From Microbacterium sp. lyk4-40-TSB-66 (GTDB taxonomy: Bacteria; Actinomycetota; Actinomycetes; Actinomycetales; Microbacteriaceae), in NCBI RefSeq assembly GCF_030209475.1, contig NZ_JARVRW010000001.1, positions 310,001-374,000 on the forward strand: a DNA stretch of 64,000 nucleotides, read 5' to 3'. Each line of letters begins with the position of its first letter. Positions within the stretch are counted from its first letter, which is position 1. The translations under genes and the position numbers were made by a program. Below the pieces are notes generated by a model, which ran no database searches, was not told where the DNA came from, and saw nothing but the letters and a program-made list of their open reading frames with translations. Below are positions 53,821-62,227 of this stretch, piece by piece.

Positions 53821-54756
53821 TCAGTCGTCCGCCGGCGTGCGGTCCTTCGTCAGGGCGTCGGCGAGGAGCGCGGCGAGAGCGCCGGGATCCTCTTCCTGCG
53901 CGTTGTGGCCGGTGGCGAGGGTGCGCACCTCGGCGCCCGGGACGCGACGCGTGAACTCCTCGGCATCCGCAGCCGTGACGAAACCGCGCTCGCCGCGGAT
54001 GAGGGTGGTCGGACGGGCCACGTCGGCGATGTCGTCCCAGCCCGTGGTCGCCAGCACCGCCCGCACGGCGTCGGGGGTCGTCGTGTCGGCGCCCGCGTTG
54101 GCCGCCGCGGCCGCGAGGTGGGCGAAGTGGTGCTTCCACTCCACCCGTCCGTCGGGTCTCACGCGGGAGTTGAGGAAGACGCCGCGCGTCGCGGCCTCGC
54201 GCGTACCGCCGAGACCGAACGAGAGCGCGCGGTCGACGAGTTCGTCGCGTGTGGCCCAGTCGGTCGGGCCGGCGAAGAAGGCTCTGATCTGCGCGGGCCC
54301 CGCGCTGGGGTCGACGCCGGGGGTGATGTCGACGATCACGAGTTGCGACACCAGATCGGGCCGCGATGCCGCGACAGCCGCCGCGGTGAGTCCGCCGAGC
54401 GAGTGTCCCACGAGCATCTGCGGCCGGTCGCTCCACGCCTCGATGGCCGCCACGACTTCGGGCGCGAGGACACGGGCGACGTAGGCGGCGTCGTCGCGCC
54501 AGGACGAATCGCCGTGGCCGGGCAGATCGATCGCCAGGGCCGGCGCGCCGAGATGCAGCAGCGTCGTGTCCCAGGTGTGGGCGTTGAGTCCGGCGCCGTG
54601 CAGGAGGGTCACGCGCGGGGGTGCGTCGCCCCACCGGAGACCGCTGAGGGAGCGACCGTCGGAGAGCGTCACATCGACGCGGCGCACCACCGGCGCAGCA
54701 CGACCGAGGGAAGCGGACTGCGCGGGCAGGAAAGAGAACTCGTCGAGCTCGGGCAT
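53821..54756 (-). CDS. Alpha/beta-hydrolase
   Basis: 311 residues. VTLLHGAGLNAHTWDTTLL gives the oxyanion HG, the nucleophile elbow is MLVGHSLGGLTAAAVA, and ATGHNAQEEDPGALA near the C-terminus holds the likely catalytic His. PTTLIRGERGFVTAADAEEF carries the region of the acid residue. Epoxide-hydrolase or C-C hydrolase-like; the substrate is unknown. Single gene, divergent from the AhpD-like gene. Confidence 0.88.
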   Translation of the reverse strand: MPELDEFSFLPAQSASLGRAAPVVRRVDVTLSDGRSLSGLRWGDAPPRVTLLHGAGLNAHTWDTTLLHLGAPALAIDLPGHGDSSWRDDAAYVARVLAPEVVAAIEAWSDRPQMLVGHSLGGLTAAAVAASRPDLVSQLVIVDITPGVDPSAGPAQIRAFFAGPTDWATRDELVDRALSFGLGGTREAATRGVFLNSRVRPDGRVEWKHHFAHLAAAAANAGADTTTPDAVRAVLATTGWDDIADVARPTTLIRGERGFVTAADAEEFTRRVPGAEVRTLATGHNAQEEDPGALAALLADALTKDRTPADD

Positions 54757-54901
54757 GGTCCCAGCCTGTCACCGCGTCGGAGGACGACGCCGCCGCCGTG
54801 CCGTCGAGCCCCCGAGAGGGGGCTCTTCCGGCCGTCGGGGGCGTGTCGGGTGCCGAGGCCGCGACCCTCGGACACCCGGCCCGTGCGCGTACGAGGGCCC
54901 A

Positions 54902-54907
54902 TAGGCT
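54902..54907 (+). promoter_or_regulatory. -10 hexamer TAGGCT, 6 nt before ATG
   Basis: TAGGCT ends 6 nt before ATG 54914; it supports this start over the GTG at 54908, which abuts the hexamer. Confidence 0.5.
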
Positions 54908-54913
54908 GTGGCC

Positions 54914-55414
54914 ATGGCCGAGGAACGCGTGCACCTGTCGAAGAAGGCCCCCGAGGCGTACGCGGCATTGCGGTCGTTCTCCACCACGGTCGGCCGGCTC
55001 GCCGCCGACGCCGGGCTCGACGCCCGGCTGCGCGAGATCGTGCAGATCCACGCGTCGCAGCTCAACGGCTGCGCCTTCTGCGTGCGCGTTCACGTCGAGG
55101 CGGCGGTGAAGGCGGGACTCGACGCCGACGTCATCGCGCAGATCGCGACGTGGCGGGAGTCGGGCGTCTTCGACGAACGCGAACGCGCAGCGCTCGAGCT
55201 GACCGAATCGTTCACCTTCATCCACGAGGACGGCATCCCCGATGACGTCTACGACCAGGCGGGCGGCATCCTGAGCGAGCGGGAGTACGTCGCCCTCAGC
55301 TGGGTGCTCGTGGCCATCAACGCGTTCAACCGCGTGGCGATCGCCGGCCGCTACCCGGTACCGCCGCGCTCAGCCGTCGCCGCGCCCCACGAGCATCCCG
55401 GACACGACGCGTGA
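54914..55414 (+). CDS. Carboxymuconolactone decarboxylase/AhpD-like protein
   Basis: 166 residues. The redox motif is QLNGCAFCVRVHVEAAVKAG (C-x2-C-x3-H), the AhpD-like CxxC with proton-relay His. FDERERAALELTESFT is the second conserved helix. Members are alkylhydroperoxidase-like peroxidases or decarboxylases. Its stop overlaps the phosphatase start by 4 nt (GTGA). Confidence 0.9.
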   Translation: MAEERVHLSKKAPEAYAALRSFSTTVGRLAADAGLDARLREIVQIHASQLNGCAFCVRVHVEAAVKAGLDADVIAQIATWRESGVFDERERAALELTESFTFIHEDGIPDDVYDQAGGILSEREYVALSWVLVAINAFNRVAIAGRYPVPPRSAVAAPHEHPGHDA

Positions 55415-56124
55415 CCGCGTCGTTGGTCTCGGGCGCGACGAACTTCCGCGATGTCGGCGGACTGCCCGCCGGCGACGGACGCACACGCGAGGGGGTGCTG
55501 TACCGGTCGGGCAATCTCGTCGCCGTCGACGACGCCGGTGTGCGGACGCTTCGTCGGCTCGGCATCCGGCGGATCATCGACCTGCGTGACGACGCGGAGG
55601 TGGCCCACGCTCCGAGCCGATTGGACGACCTCGCCGTCGACGTGCAGCACGAACCGCTCTTCCTCGGCTCCGTCGCCTCGTTCTTCACGAACGACCTGAG
55701 CCTCGACGCCCTGTACGCCGCCATCGTCGAGGACTCCGCCGACCGGGTCGTCGCGGTGGTCCGCGGCATCCTGGGCACCCAGCCCGTGCTCGTGCACTGC
55801 ACCGTCGGCAAGGACCGCACGGGCGTCACCGTCGCCATCACCCTCGACGCGGCCGGAGTCGACCGCGAGGCCGTGATCGCGGATTACGCCCGCACCGAGG
55901 AACTGCTGCCTCCCGAGCGCAACGCCGCCGTGCTGCGCGCGATCCGCGCCCTGCACCCGCGCGCCGTGCACGCGGAGGATCTGGCGACACGGTCTCCCGC
56001 GCCGGTCATGCGCGCCCTGCTCGAACGCCTCGATCGCGAGTACGGCTCGCCGGCCGGGTACCTGCTCGCGCACGGCGTGACCGACGACGAGTTGCGCCGA
56101 CTGCGGGAGCTGCTGGTCGTCTGA
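55411..56124 (+). CDS. Tyrosine/dual-specificity protein phosphatase (PtpB-like)
   Basis: 237 residues from GTG 55411. N-terminal NFRDVGGLPAGDGRTREGVLYRSGNL (in pieces) is the family start, and the P-loop is VLVHCTVGKDRTGVTVA with the catalytic Cys and the K-D characteristic of bacterial PtpB/lipid phosphatases (HCxxGKDRTG). Length fits the family. No signal peptide. Overlaps the AhpD-like gene. The substrate, phosphoprotein or phosphoinositide, is unknown. Confidence 0.92.
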   Translation: MTASLVSGATNFRDVGGLPAGDGRTREGVLYRSGNLVAVDDAGVRTLRRLGIRRIIDLRDDAEVAHAPSRLDDLAVDVQHEPLFLGSVASFFTNDLSLDALYAAIVEDSADRVVAVVRGILGTQPVLVHCTVGKDRTGVTVAITLDAAGVDREAVIADYARTEELLPPERNAAVLRAIRALHPRAVHAEDLATRSPAPVMRALLERLDREYGSPAGYLLAHGVTDDELRRLRELLVV

Positions 56125-56243
56125 GCCGTCGCGCCCGGCGACGGTCTCCCGCGGCGGGCGATCGACGTCCCGCGTCGAGGCACGCCCGGCGGCCACGGCT
56201 CGCGCCCGGCCACCACCTCGACATCGAGATACAGGGCATGAAC

Positions 56244-56262
56244 TCAGGTTAGGCAACCCTTC
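56244..56262. promoter_or_regulatory. DtxR/IdeR-type iron box upstream of the SIP-domain gene
   Basis: A 19-bp site centred on AGGTTAGGC-ACC agrees at 14 of 19 positions with the IdeR/DtxR consensus TTAGGTTAGSCTAACCTAA. It ends 8 nt before the TATAGT -10 box, covering the -35 region, so iron-loaded repressor would block transcription. Confidence 0.65.
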
Positions 56263-56270
56263 TCCCCGGG

Positions 56271-56276
56271 TATAGT
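56271..56276 (+). promoter_or_regulatory. -10 hexamer TATAGT
   Basis: TATAGT ends 10 nt before ATG 56287, close to the start as in leaderless genes. Confidence 0.55.
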
Positions 56277-56286
56277 GGATGCCATC

Positions 56287-56751
56287 ATGACCGCGTCCAC
56301 CGAGCACAATGCCGCCGCCTGCCGGGCCTCGCGGCACACGCGTGTGCAGCATCTCGTGACGGCCGACGAGACCTCGCTCGTCGAGCTCGAGACGCTGCTG
56401 GCCACGCTGCCGATCTGCTCGACCGGACGCGTGTTCATCGAGGTCCCCGACGAGTCGTGGATGGGTTCCGTCGCCGCCCCGGCGCGCATGACGCTGACCT
56501 GGCTCGACCGCTCCCGCCGCGCCGGTGCCCCCGGCACGGGTCGTGGATGCGCCCCCGGAGAGGCGCTCGCACGCGCCGTCTCGGGCTGGGCCGGAGAGAT
56601 GCTCTGCGCGGACGACGACGCGACCCGTGTCGTGCTGCTGGGCGGCTACCTCGGCACGGCCGAGATCGTCGACGACCTGATGAACCGCCACGGTGTCGAC
56701 GCCCTGGCCATCCACACCCCCGAGCGCTTCGGTCTCGCGACCGCGCGCTGA
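56287..56751 (+). CDS. SIP-domain-only siderophore-interacting-protein-like protein
   Basis: 154 residues from ATG 56287; GTG 56275 is an alternative. It resembles the C-terminal NAD(P)H-binding half of siderophore-interacting proteins: HLVTADETSLVELETLLATLP, RVFIEVPDESW, LTWLDRSR and AVSGWAGEMLCADDD. The FAD-binding half is absent, so it cannot be a complete ferric-siderophore reductase; it may pair with another protein. The iron box upstream supports a role in iron supply. Three cysteines in the first 45 residues and a GCAPG segment are unexplained. Confidence 0.8.
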   Translation: MTASTEHNAAACRASRHTRVQHLVTADETSLVELETLLATLPICSTGRVFIEVPDESWMGSVAAPARMTLTWLDRSRRAGAPGTGRGCAPGEALARAVSGWAGEMLCADDDATRVVLLGGYLGTAEIVDDLMNRHGVDALAIHTPERFGLATAR

Positions 56752-56907
56752 CCGCGGCGTTCCCCGGGTCGCCCGCGCAGCGGGGCCGTTGCGTCGAACC
56801 TGTTCCCGCGGACGTCCACTCGTGGACTGATCCGGCCGAAGCGGCGACGCGGAGGCATCGCTCAGTCGTTGAGCATCCTCTCGCCGCGAGTCGTATCGCC
56901 GAGACCC

Positions 56908-57363
56908 TCAGCTGCCGCGCGGCACGTAGTTGCCCTCGACGAGGCCCGCCTCGATCTCGAAGCGGTTGCGGAGGGGATCGCGCCCCGCCAGCGCGTACAG
57001 CACCGGCATGAGGAAGCCGTAGCGGCGCCACTGGCGCCGGTGCACGGCCTCGTGCCCGAGCACCGTGTCGGTCGGGCGGTCATCGCCGGTCAGGAAGCAG
57101 GCACCCACGCACACGCCGCCGCGGGGGAACGCCCACGACGGAAGCCCGCGGAAGACCCACAGCCCCGCGCGCTTCTCGACACGGCCGGTGCTCCAGAGAG
57201 ACCCCCAGGTCCAGCCGACCGCGCAGCCGTACCAGTAGCCGATCCTGCTGAGCGGCGAGTCGAGCAGCACGGCCGGGATGAAGCGGTCGAACCGTTGCCC
57301 GCAGGCGACCGCGCGGTCCGCGCGCTCGCGCCATCCGGCCGGAGGTCGGGGGATCGGGCTCAC
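56908..57363 (-). CDS. Hypothetical protein with HEAVH motif
   Basis: 151 residues from GTG 57363, overlapping the arginase-like stop by 4 nt. It contains TVLGHEAVHRRQWRRYGFLMP, which has the H-E-x-x-H form of zinc metallopeptidases, then a hydrophobic stretch (GFLMPVLYALAG) and RNRFEIEAGLVEGNYVPRG whose Glu could be a third ligand. GVCVGACFLTGDD precedes it. Homologues in related genomes are often labelled Fe-S oxidoreductase without evidence. I do not recognise a true family; zinc hydrolase activity is a guess. Confidence 0.7.
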   Translation of the reverse strand: MSPIPRPPAGWRERADRAVACGQRFDRFIPAVLLDSPLSRIGYWYGCAVGWTWGSLWSTGRVEKRAGLWVFRGLPSWAFPRGGVCVGACFLTGDDRPTDTVLGHEAVHRRQWRRYGFLMPVLYALAGRDPLRNRFEIEAGLVEGNYVPRGS

Positions 57364-58172
57364 GCGAGAGCTCCCACGACCCGCAGGATCGTACCGAGGT
57401 CGTCGACGGCGGCCTCGGGCGATGCCGGCGAGAACTCCGTCAGCGTCGCACCGGCGAGGGGGAGTCTCTCCCGCAGCCGTCGGATGGATGCCACGACGTC
57501 GATCGTTCGCGACCCGAAGGGCTCGGGCAGGGCGACGCCCGTCATCTCGGCGGGGTCGAGCACGTCGAGGTCGACGTGGACGTAGACGCGGGTCGCGCCG
57601 GTCGCGACCACCGCATCGGCGAGCACGTCGGGGTCGGCCATCTCACTCGGGGCGACGACCCGAACGTCGTGCTGCTCGATGAAGCGCTGCTCCTCGGCAT
57701 CCAGGGAGCGTGTGCCCGCCAGCACGAGGCGCGCGGGAGGGATCCCGGGCTCGAGGCGCAGGAGGCTCTCTCCCTCGCCGGTGATCGCGCGCAGCACCAT
57801 GCCGTGGAACGCACCACTGGGGGAGGTCGCGGGGATGTTGAGGTCGGCGTGCGCGTCGATCCACACCACCGCGAGATCATCTCCGGCGACGGGCGTGAGC
57901 GCCCCGAGCGCGACTCCGCAGTCGCCGCCCACGACGATCGCGGGCTCGCCGGATGCGCGGACGGCGTCTTCGATGCGCTCGCGCATGCGCACCAGCGCGC
58001 TGAGGCGGTGCACGCTCGTCCCCTGGGCGTCGCCCGCCTCGGTGGGCACGTCGAGCACGGTGGTCGAGCTGCGCGGCAGGTCTCCCGCGATCGCCTCGGC
58101 GCCGTCGATCAGCTGCATGGCGCGTGACGACGACGACCCCTGCCATTGCGGGGCGACGATGAATCGGGTCAC
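57360..58172 (-). CDS. Arginase/agmatinase-family protein
   Basis: 270 residues from GTG 58172, chosen because GGAGGAG lies 6 nt upstream; a longer ATG start would bury that site. The binuclear manganese motifs are present: VVGGDCGVALGAL, VVWIDAHADLNIP and VHVDLDVLDPAEM. The family's usual GGDH/N reads GGDCG, so one first-shell position is altered. It probably hydrolyses a guanidino or formamide substrate; which one is uncertain. [12 protein letters not shown] with the HEAVH protein downstream. Confidence 0.87.
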   Translation of the reverse strand: MTRFIVAPQWQGSSSSRAMQLIDGAEAIAGDLPRSSTTVLDVPTEAGDAQGTSVHRLSALVRMRERIEDAVRASGEPAIVVGGDCGVALGALTPVAGDDLAVVWIDAHADLNIPATSPSGAFHGMVLRAITGEGESLLRLEPGIPPARLVLAGTRSLDAEEQRFIEQHDVRVVAPSEMADPDVLADAVVATGATRVYVHVDLDVLDPAEMTGVALPEPFGSRTIDVVASIRRLRERLPLAGATLTEFSPASPEAAVDDLGTILRVVGALA

Positions 58173-58193
58173 GGGTGCTCCTCCGCGCAAGAC

Positions 58194-58231
58194 GTGAGTG
58201 CACCGCCCGGACGAACGGGCGATGCACTCAC
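58194..58231 (-). terminator. pspA terminator hairpin
   Basis: A 16-bp stem with one mismatch (58194-58209 and 58216-58231) around a 6-nt loop, just past the PspA stop on the minus strand and just upstream of the arginase-like gene. Confidence 0.75.
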
Positions 58232-58238
58232 GAGGGTG

Positions 58239-58994
58239 TCAGACCTGGTCGGGGCTGGGTGCGTCGATCGCGGCACGCTGAGGCCCGCCGACCTTGAGGG
58301 CGGCCAGTCGCGCCTCGACCTCGGTGAGCTCGCCGACGTCGTCGAGCGCGTTGAACTGGGCGTCGATGCTCGAAGCGGCGAGCTCCTGCTTGCCCGCGGC
58401 CAGGGCCTCCTCGCGACGGATCTTGTCTTCGAAGCGGCCGAGTTCGCTGGTGGGGTCGAGCACGTCGATCGACTTGACGGCGTCGTGCACCTTGTTCTGC
58501 GCCTCGGCGACCTTGGCGCGAGCGGTGAGCTCGTTGCGCTTCGCGCGGAGCTGCTCGAGCTTGCCCTTCATGCCGTTGAGGCCGTCTTTGAGCTTGTCGA
58601 CGACCTCGGTCTGGGCGGCGATGGTGGGAGCCGCCGCCTTCGCCTCGCCCTCGGCCGTGATCTGGCGCTGGAGGGCGATCTTGGCGAGGTTGTCGAACTT
58701 GTCGGCTTCGCCGGCGTTACCGGAGGCGCGGAGCTCGTCGCCCTTGCGGCTGGCGGCGAGGGCCTTGTTGCCCCACTCGGCCGCGGCCTGCACGTCTTCC
58801 TGGTGGTCGCGCTCGAGCAGGCGCAGGTTTCCGATCGTCTCGGCGATCGCCGATTCGGCGTCGGCGATCGAGTTCGAGTAATCGCGGACGAGCTGGTCGA
58901 GCATCTTCTGCGGGTCCTCGGCCTGGTCGAGGAGCGAATTGATGTTCGCGCGGACGAGGGTCGAGATGCGACCGAAGATGGACTGCTTGGCCAT
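58239..58994 (-). CDS. pspA: PspA/IM30-family membrane-remodelling protein
   Basis: 251 residues, almost all helical. SIFGRISTLVRANINSLLDQAEDPQKMLDQ at the start (in pieces) contains the family's amphipathic helix and helix 1, followed by long coiled-coil helices. PspA proteins are ESCRT-III relatives that assemble on damaged membranes. Next upstream on the same strand is the TPM-domain protein, so they may share a task in envelope stress. RBS AGGAAGG precedes the ATG; a strong terminator follows. Confidence 0.92.
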   Translation of the reverse strand: MAKQSIFGRISTLVRANINSLLDQAEDPQKMLDQLVRDYSNSIADAESAIAETIGNLRLLERDHQEDVQAAAEWGNKALAASRKGDELRASGNAGEADKFDNLAKIALQRQITAEGEAKAAAPTIAAQTEVVDKLKDGLNGMKGKLEQLRAKRNELTARAKVAEAQNKVHDAVKSIDVLDPTSELGRFEDKIRREEALAAGKQELAASSIDAQFNALDDVGELTEVEARLAALKVGGPQRAAIDAPSPDQV

Positions 58995-59087
58995 GCGGGG
59001 TGTTCCTTCCTGAGGGCGACGATGTCGAGTCTGGTGGCGGATGCTACGAATTCTCTGTGATCGGGCGGGGTGCCCGCGAGGGGTGGA

Positions 59088-61202
59088 CTAGCGGCGTCTG
59101 CCGCTTCCCCCGCCGGCGCGGCTGCGACCGCCGCCGGAGAAGCCGCCGCCTCCACCGGCGCGACTGCGACCCCCGCCGGAGAAGCCTCCACCGAAGCCTC
59201 CGCCGCGTGAGCGCCCGCTGCCGCCGCCGCCGAAGCCGCCGCCCAGGCCGCCCAGGCTCCCGAGCCCGCCGCCGCCGAAGCCGCCGCGTCGCTGCCCGCC
59301 GCCGAGCAGGGCGTCGACCGCGATGCCGCCGAGGATGGCACCCATCATGCCGCCGCCGCCTCCGCCCGTGCCGCCGAAGCCGCCCCCGCCGCCGAAGGCG
59401 CCGACCTCGTTCTGAGCGAGCGAGGCGGCCTCTGCGGCCAGCCGAGCCGCGCGCTGGGCGGTCGCGAGGGCGGCCACGGGGTCGGTCGCGCGCAGCTGCT
59501 GCGCCTGCACGACCGCGGCGCCGGCCTCGGCGAGGCGCGTGCGCGGGGTGGGCCCGACGGCTCCCCGCCGCGCCGAGATGAAGTCCTCGGTCGCGGAGAC
59601 CTGGGCACGCGCTTGCGCGAGCGTGGCGTCGAGCTGGGTCTCGGCGCGCCGACGTCGCTCGGTCTCATCGCGGACCGCGTCGAGGACGGTGTCGATCGTG
59701 GTGTTCGCCTGCTGCAGAGTGTCGACCGCCGCCAGCGGGTTGGTGCGCGCCCCGCCCAGGGAAGCGCGGGCGGCGTCGAGTCGGGTGCGCGCCGAGGTCG
59801 CGGCGGCGGCGACGCGTCCGTCGGGGTCGGGGAGACGTGCGGCCGCTGCAAGATCGCCCTCGATCTCGGCGACGAGGGCCGCGGCGCGCTCCTGGGCCTC
59901 GGCGAGGTCGGCGCCCCGCGTCACGATGGCGCGTTCGAGGGTCTCGGCCTGGGCGACGGCGGCCTGCGCGGCGCGGATCGCCACGGCGGCCTCGCCGGTG
60001 CGGCCTTCGTTCAGCGCGGTCTCGGCCGCGAGGGACTGCGCGGCACCGAGGTCGAGACGCTCCCGCGCCTGCCCGGGGTTGTCGGCGACGGCCTCGAGGG
60101 CGTCGTCGGCGAAGCGCTCGCGCAGCCGGGCGAGGTCGGCCGCCGCCGTCGCAAGGGCGGCGTCGGCCGCCGCGTACCGCTCCCGCGTGGACGCGAGGGC
60201 CGCCGGAGCGTCGGCCTCGAGGGCGCGGAGCTCGTCGAAGGCCGCGGCCTTGGCATCCAGTGCCTCGTCGGCGCTCGTGCACAGGCGGATGATCTCGGTG
60301 TACGCGGCGCCCTGCTGCTCGGGGGTCTCGGGCACATCGTCGTCGAGCTGCTGCTGGAGGGAGAACGCCCGGTCGAGGTCGGCCTTCGCCTGCGTCAGCA
60401 CCGCGGTGAACGGCGCCGCGGCCTCGTCGCCGAACTGGGCGCGGGCGAAGCCGAGCTCCTGCTCGCTGGTCTTGACGGCGTCGTCGGTGGCGACCAGCGC
60501 CGAGCCGGCCCGCCGCGACAGGTCGTCGATGCTCTCGGTCGGAGCGTTCGCGGTGCCGTCGGCGGCCCGCTTCCGACGGCGCAGCGCGAACCACACCAGA
60601 CCGATCGCGATGGCCAGCAGCAGGAGTCCGACGAGGATGACGGGACCGAGCGCGGGGCCGCCGGAGCCCGCGGGCGTGGGGGGAGGAGCGGGCTTGCTCC
60701 CGCCGGCCTCGGTGTGCGCGGCGCGGATCCCGTCTGCTGCCAAGATGGCCGCGCCCGCGTCGTCGCCGGCCTCGAGGGCGGGCTCTACGCGGTTCTGCTC
60801 GATCTCGCCGAGCTGTGCGGCGGACAGCACGCCGTCTTCTGCGTCGCCCGAGAGGTAGAAGGCGAAGGTGTCGCCGCTGATGGCGATGGCGAGCACGTAC
60901 TGATCTGCACTCAGGCCGTTGCGGTTGGCCGTCTCGTTCGCCCAGTCGGCGGCCCCCGGCGGGTCGGTGAACTCGGGCACGTACACGACCCAGAGGTCGA
61001 GCCCGGTCTGGTCGCGCAGCGCCACCATGCGGCTCTGGACGGAAGCCTCTTCGGCGTCGGTCAGGACGTCGGCTCGATCGATCACGTAGCTGGAGCCCAA
61101 TGACGGCGGGGGGACCGCGCCGGCGCTCAGCGGGGCGCTCAGCACGCCGACGAACACGAACAACAGCGTGGTCAGCACGTGTACCGCCGTGGGCCTTCGC
61201 AT
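59088..61202 (-). CDS. TPM-domain membrane protein with long coiled coil and Gly-rich tail
   Basis: 704 residues from ATG 61202 with AAGGGGGAAG upstream. Signal peptide (about 1-29, ending in SAGAVPPP), TPM/YgcG-like domain (about 35-160; YVIDRADVLTDAEEASVQSR), a Pro/Gly linker, one membrane helix (about 182-205), then about 400 cytosolic residues of Ala/Glu/Arg coiled coil and a 110-residue Gly/Arg/Ser tail with GGGFSGGGRSRAG repeats. The coiled coil and tail are paralogous to the protein at 169-1485. With PspA immediately downstream it probably serves envelope stress or membrane maintenance; this is inference. Confidence 0.87.
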   Translation of the reverse strand: MRRPTAVHVLTTLLFVFVGVLSAPLSAGAVPPPSLGSSYVIDRADVLTDAEEASVQSRMVALRDQTGLDLWVVYVPEFTDPPGAADWANETANRNGLSADQYVLAIAISGDTFAFYLSGDAEDGVLSAAQLGEIEQNRVEPALEAGDDAGAAILAADGIRAAHTEAGGSKPAPPPTPAGSGGPALGPVILVGLLLLAIAIGLVWFALRRRKRAADGTANAPTESIDDLSRRAGSALVATDDAVKTSEQELGFARAQFGDEAAAPFTAVLTQAKADLDRAFSLQQQLDDDVPETPEQQGAAYTEIIRLCTSADEALDAKAAAFDELRALEADAPAALASTRERYAAADAALATAAADLARLRERFADDALEAVADNPGQARERLDLGAAQSLAAETALNEGRTGEAAVAIRAAQAAVAQAETLERAIVTRGADLAEAQERAAALVAEIEGDLAAAARLPDPDGRVAAAATSARTRLDAARASLGGARTNPLAAVDTLQQANTTIDTVLDAVRDETERRRRAETQLDATLAQARAQVSATEDFISARRGAVGPTPRTRLAEAGAAVVQAQQLRATDPVAALATAQRAARLAAEAASLAQNEVGAFGGGGGFGGTGGGGGGMMGAILGGIAVDALLGGGQRRGGFGGGGLGSLGGLGGGFGGGGSGRSRGGGFGGGFSGGGRSRAGGGGGFSGGGRSRAGGGSGRRR

Positions 61203-61337
61203 GCTTCCCCCTTCGGTCGCCGGACTGTCCCACCCTACAAACGACCTCCGACATCCGGGTGGCACACGTGCACGGATCGGCGAGTCCGCTGCGGGCGCAC
61301 CCCACCGCCGCCTAGGCTCGTGCGTTCGGAGGTACAG

Positions 61338-62171
61338 ATGGACGACCGCTACGGCACCGATGTGCTCGCCCGCGGCTGGCGCGACGCCGGACGGAAGAAG
61401 CCGGCGCAGATCGCGGCATCCACCGACCTGGTCGTCGAGGTCGCCGGCGACGGATACGTCGGAGCGGTGACCCGCGTCGACGGCATGAACGTCGAACTCG
61501 AGGACCGTTTCGGCAAGCGCCGCCTGTTCCCGCTCGGGGGAGGCTTCCTCGTCGACGGTGCGCCGGCGGTGCTCACCGCTCCGGCCCCCGCCGCCAAGGG
61601 GCGCACCCGCACGGCATCCGGATCGTTCGTCGCCGCCGATCAGCGGGCGCGCACCGCGCGCGCCAGCCGCATCTTCGTCGAGGGCAAGCACGACGCCGAA
61701 CTCGTCGAGAAGGTCTGGGGCGCGGACCTGCGGGCCGAGGGCGTCGTGGTCGAGTTCCTCGAGGGTGTGGACCTCCTCGAAGAGAGACTGGATGCCGAAC
61801 CCCCTACCCCCGAGCGTCGCTACGGCGTGCTGGTGGACCACCTCGTGCCGAACTCCAAGGAGTCGCGCATCGCCGAGAAGATCGCCCGGGGTCGCCACGG
61901 CGCCCACGTGAGGATCGTCGGCCACCCCTTCGTCGACGTGTGGCAGTGCGTCACGCCCCGCGCCCTCGGCATCGCCGCGTGGCCCGAGGTGCCGCGCGGA
62001 ATCGAGTGGAAGGTCGGCGTGTGCCGCGCCCTCGGCTGGCCCGCCGAGGAGCAAGCAGACACGGCTCGCGCGTGGCAGCACATCCTGTCGAAGGTCACCA
62101 CCTTCCGCGACCTCGAGCCGGCCCTGCTCGGCCGTGTCGAAGAGCTCATCGACTTCGTGACCGTCCCGTGA
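61338..62171 (+). CDS. DUF3097 family protein with Toprim-like segment
   Basis: 277 residues from ATG 61338 with GGAGG 6 nt upstream. A small beta-rich N-terminal part (VVVEVAGDGYVGAVTRVDG and following) is followed by RIFVEGKHDAELVEKVWG and GVLVDHLVPNSKESRIAEKI, which resemble the Glu and Asp-containing motifs of Toprim nuclease/primase folds. The family is conserved in actinobacteria without an assigned function; a nucleic-acid role is inference from the motifs. Its stop overlaps an alternative GTG start of trmB. Confidence 0.8.
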   Translation: MDDRYGTDVLARGWRDAGRKKPAQIAASTDLVVEVAGDGYVGAVTRVDGMNVELEDRFGKRRLFPLGGGFLVDGAPAVLTAPAPAAKGRTRTASGSFVAADQRARTARASRIFVEGKHDAELVEKVWGADLRAEGVVVEFLEGVDLLEERLDAEPPTPERRYGVLVDHLVPNSKESRIAEKIARGRHGAHVRIVGHPFVDVWQCVTPRALGIAAWPEVPRGIEWKVGVCRALGWPAEEQADTARAWQHILSKVTTFRDLEPALLGRVEELIDFVTVP

Positions 62172-62214
62172 GCGGTCGCAAGGTGCCCGTGCGGCACACC
62201 CCCGAGGGCTCGCC

Positions 62215-62220
62215 TAGCCT
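62215..62220 (+). promoter_or_regulatory. -10 hexamer TAGCCT, 7 nt before ATG
   Basis: TAGCCT ends 7 nt before ATG 62228 of trmB. It supports that start and an internal leaderless promoter separate from the DUF3097 gene. Confidence 0.45.
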
Positions 62221-62227
62221 GGACGAC

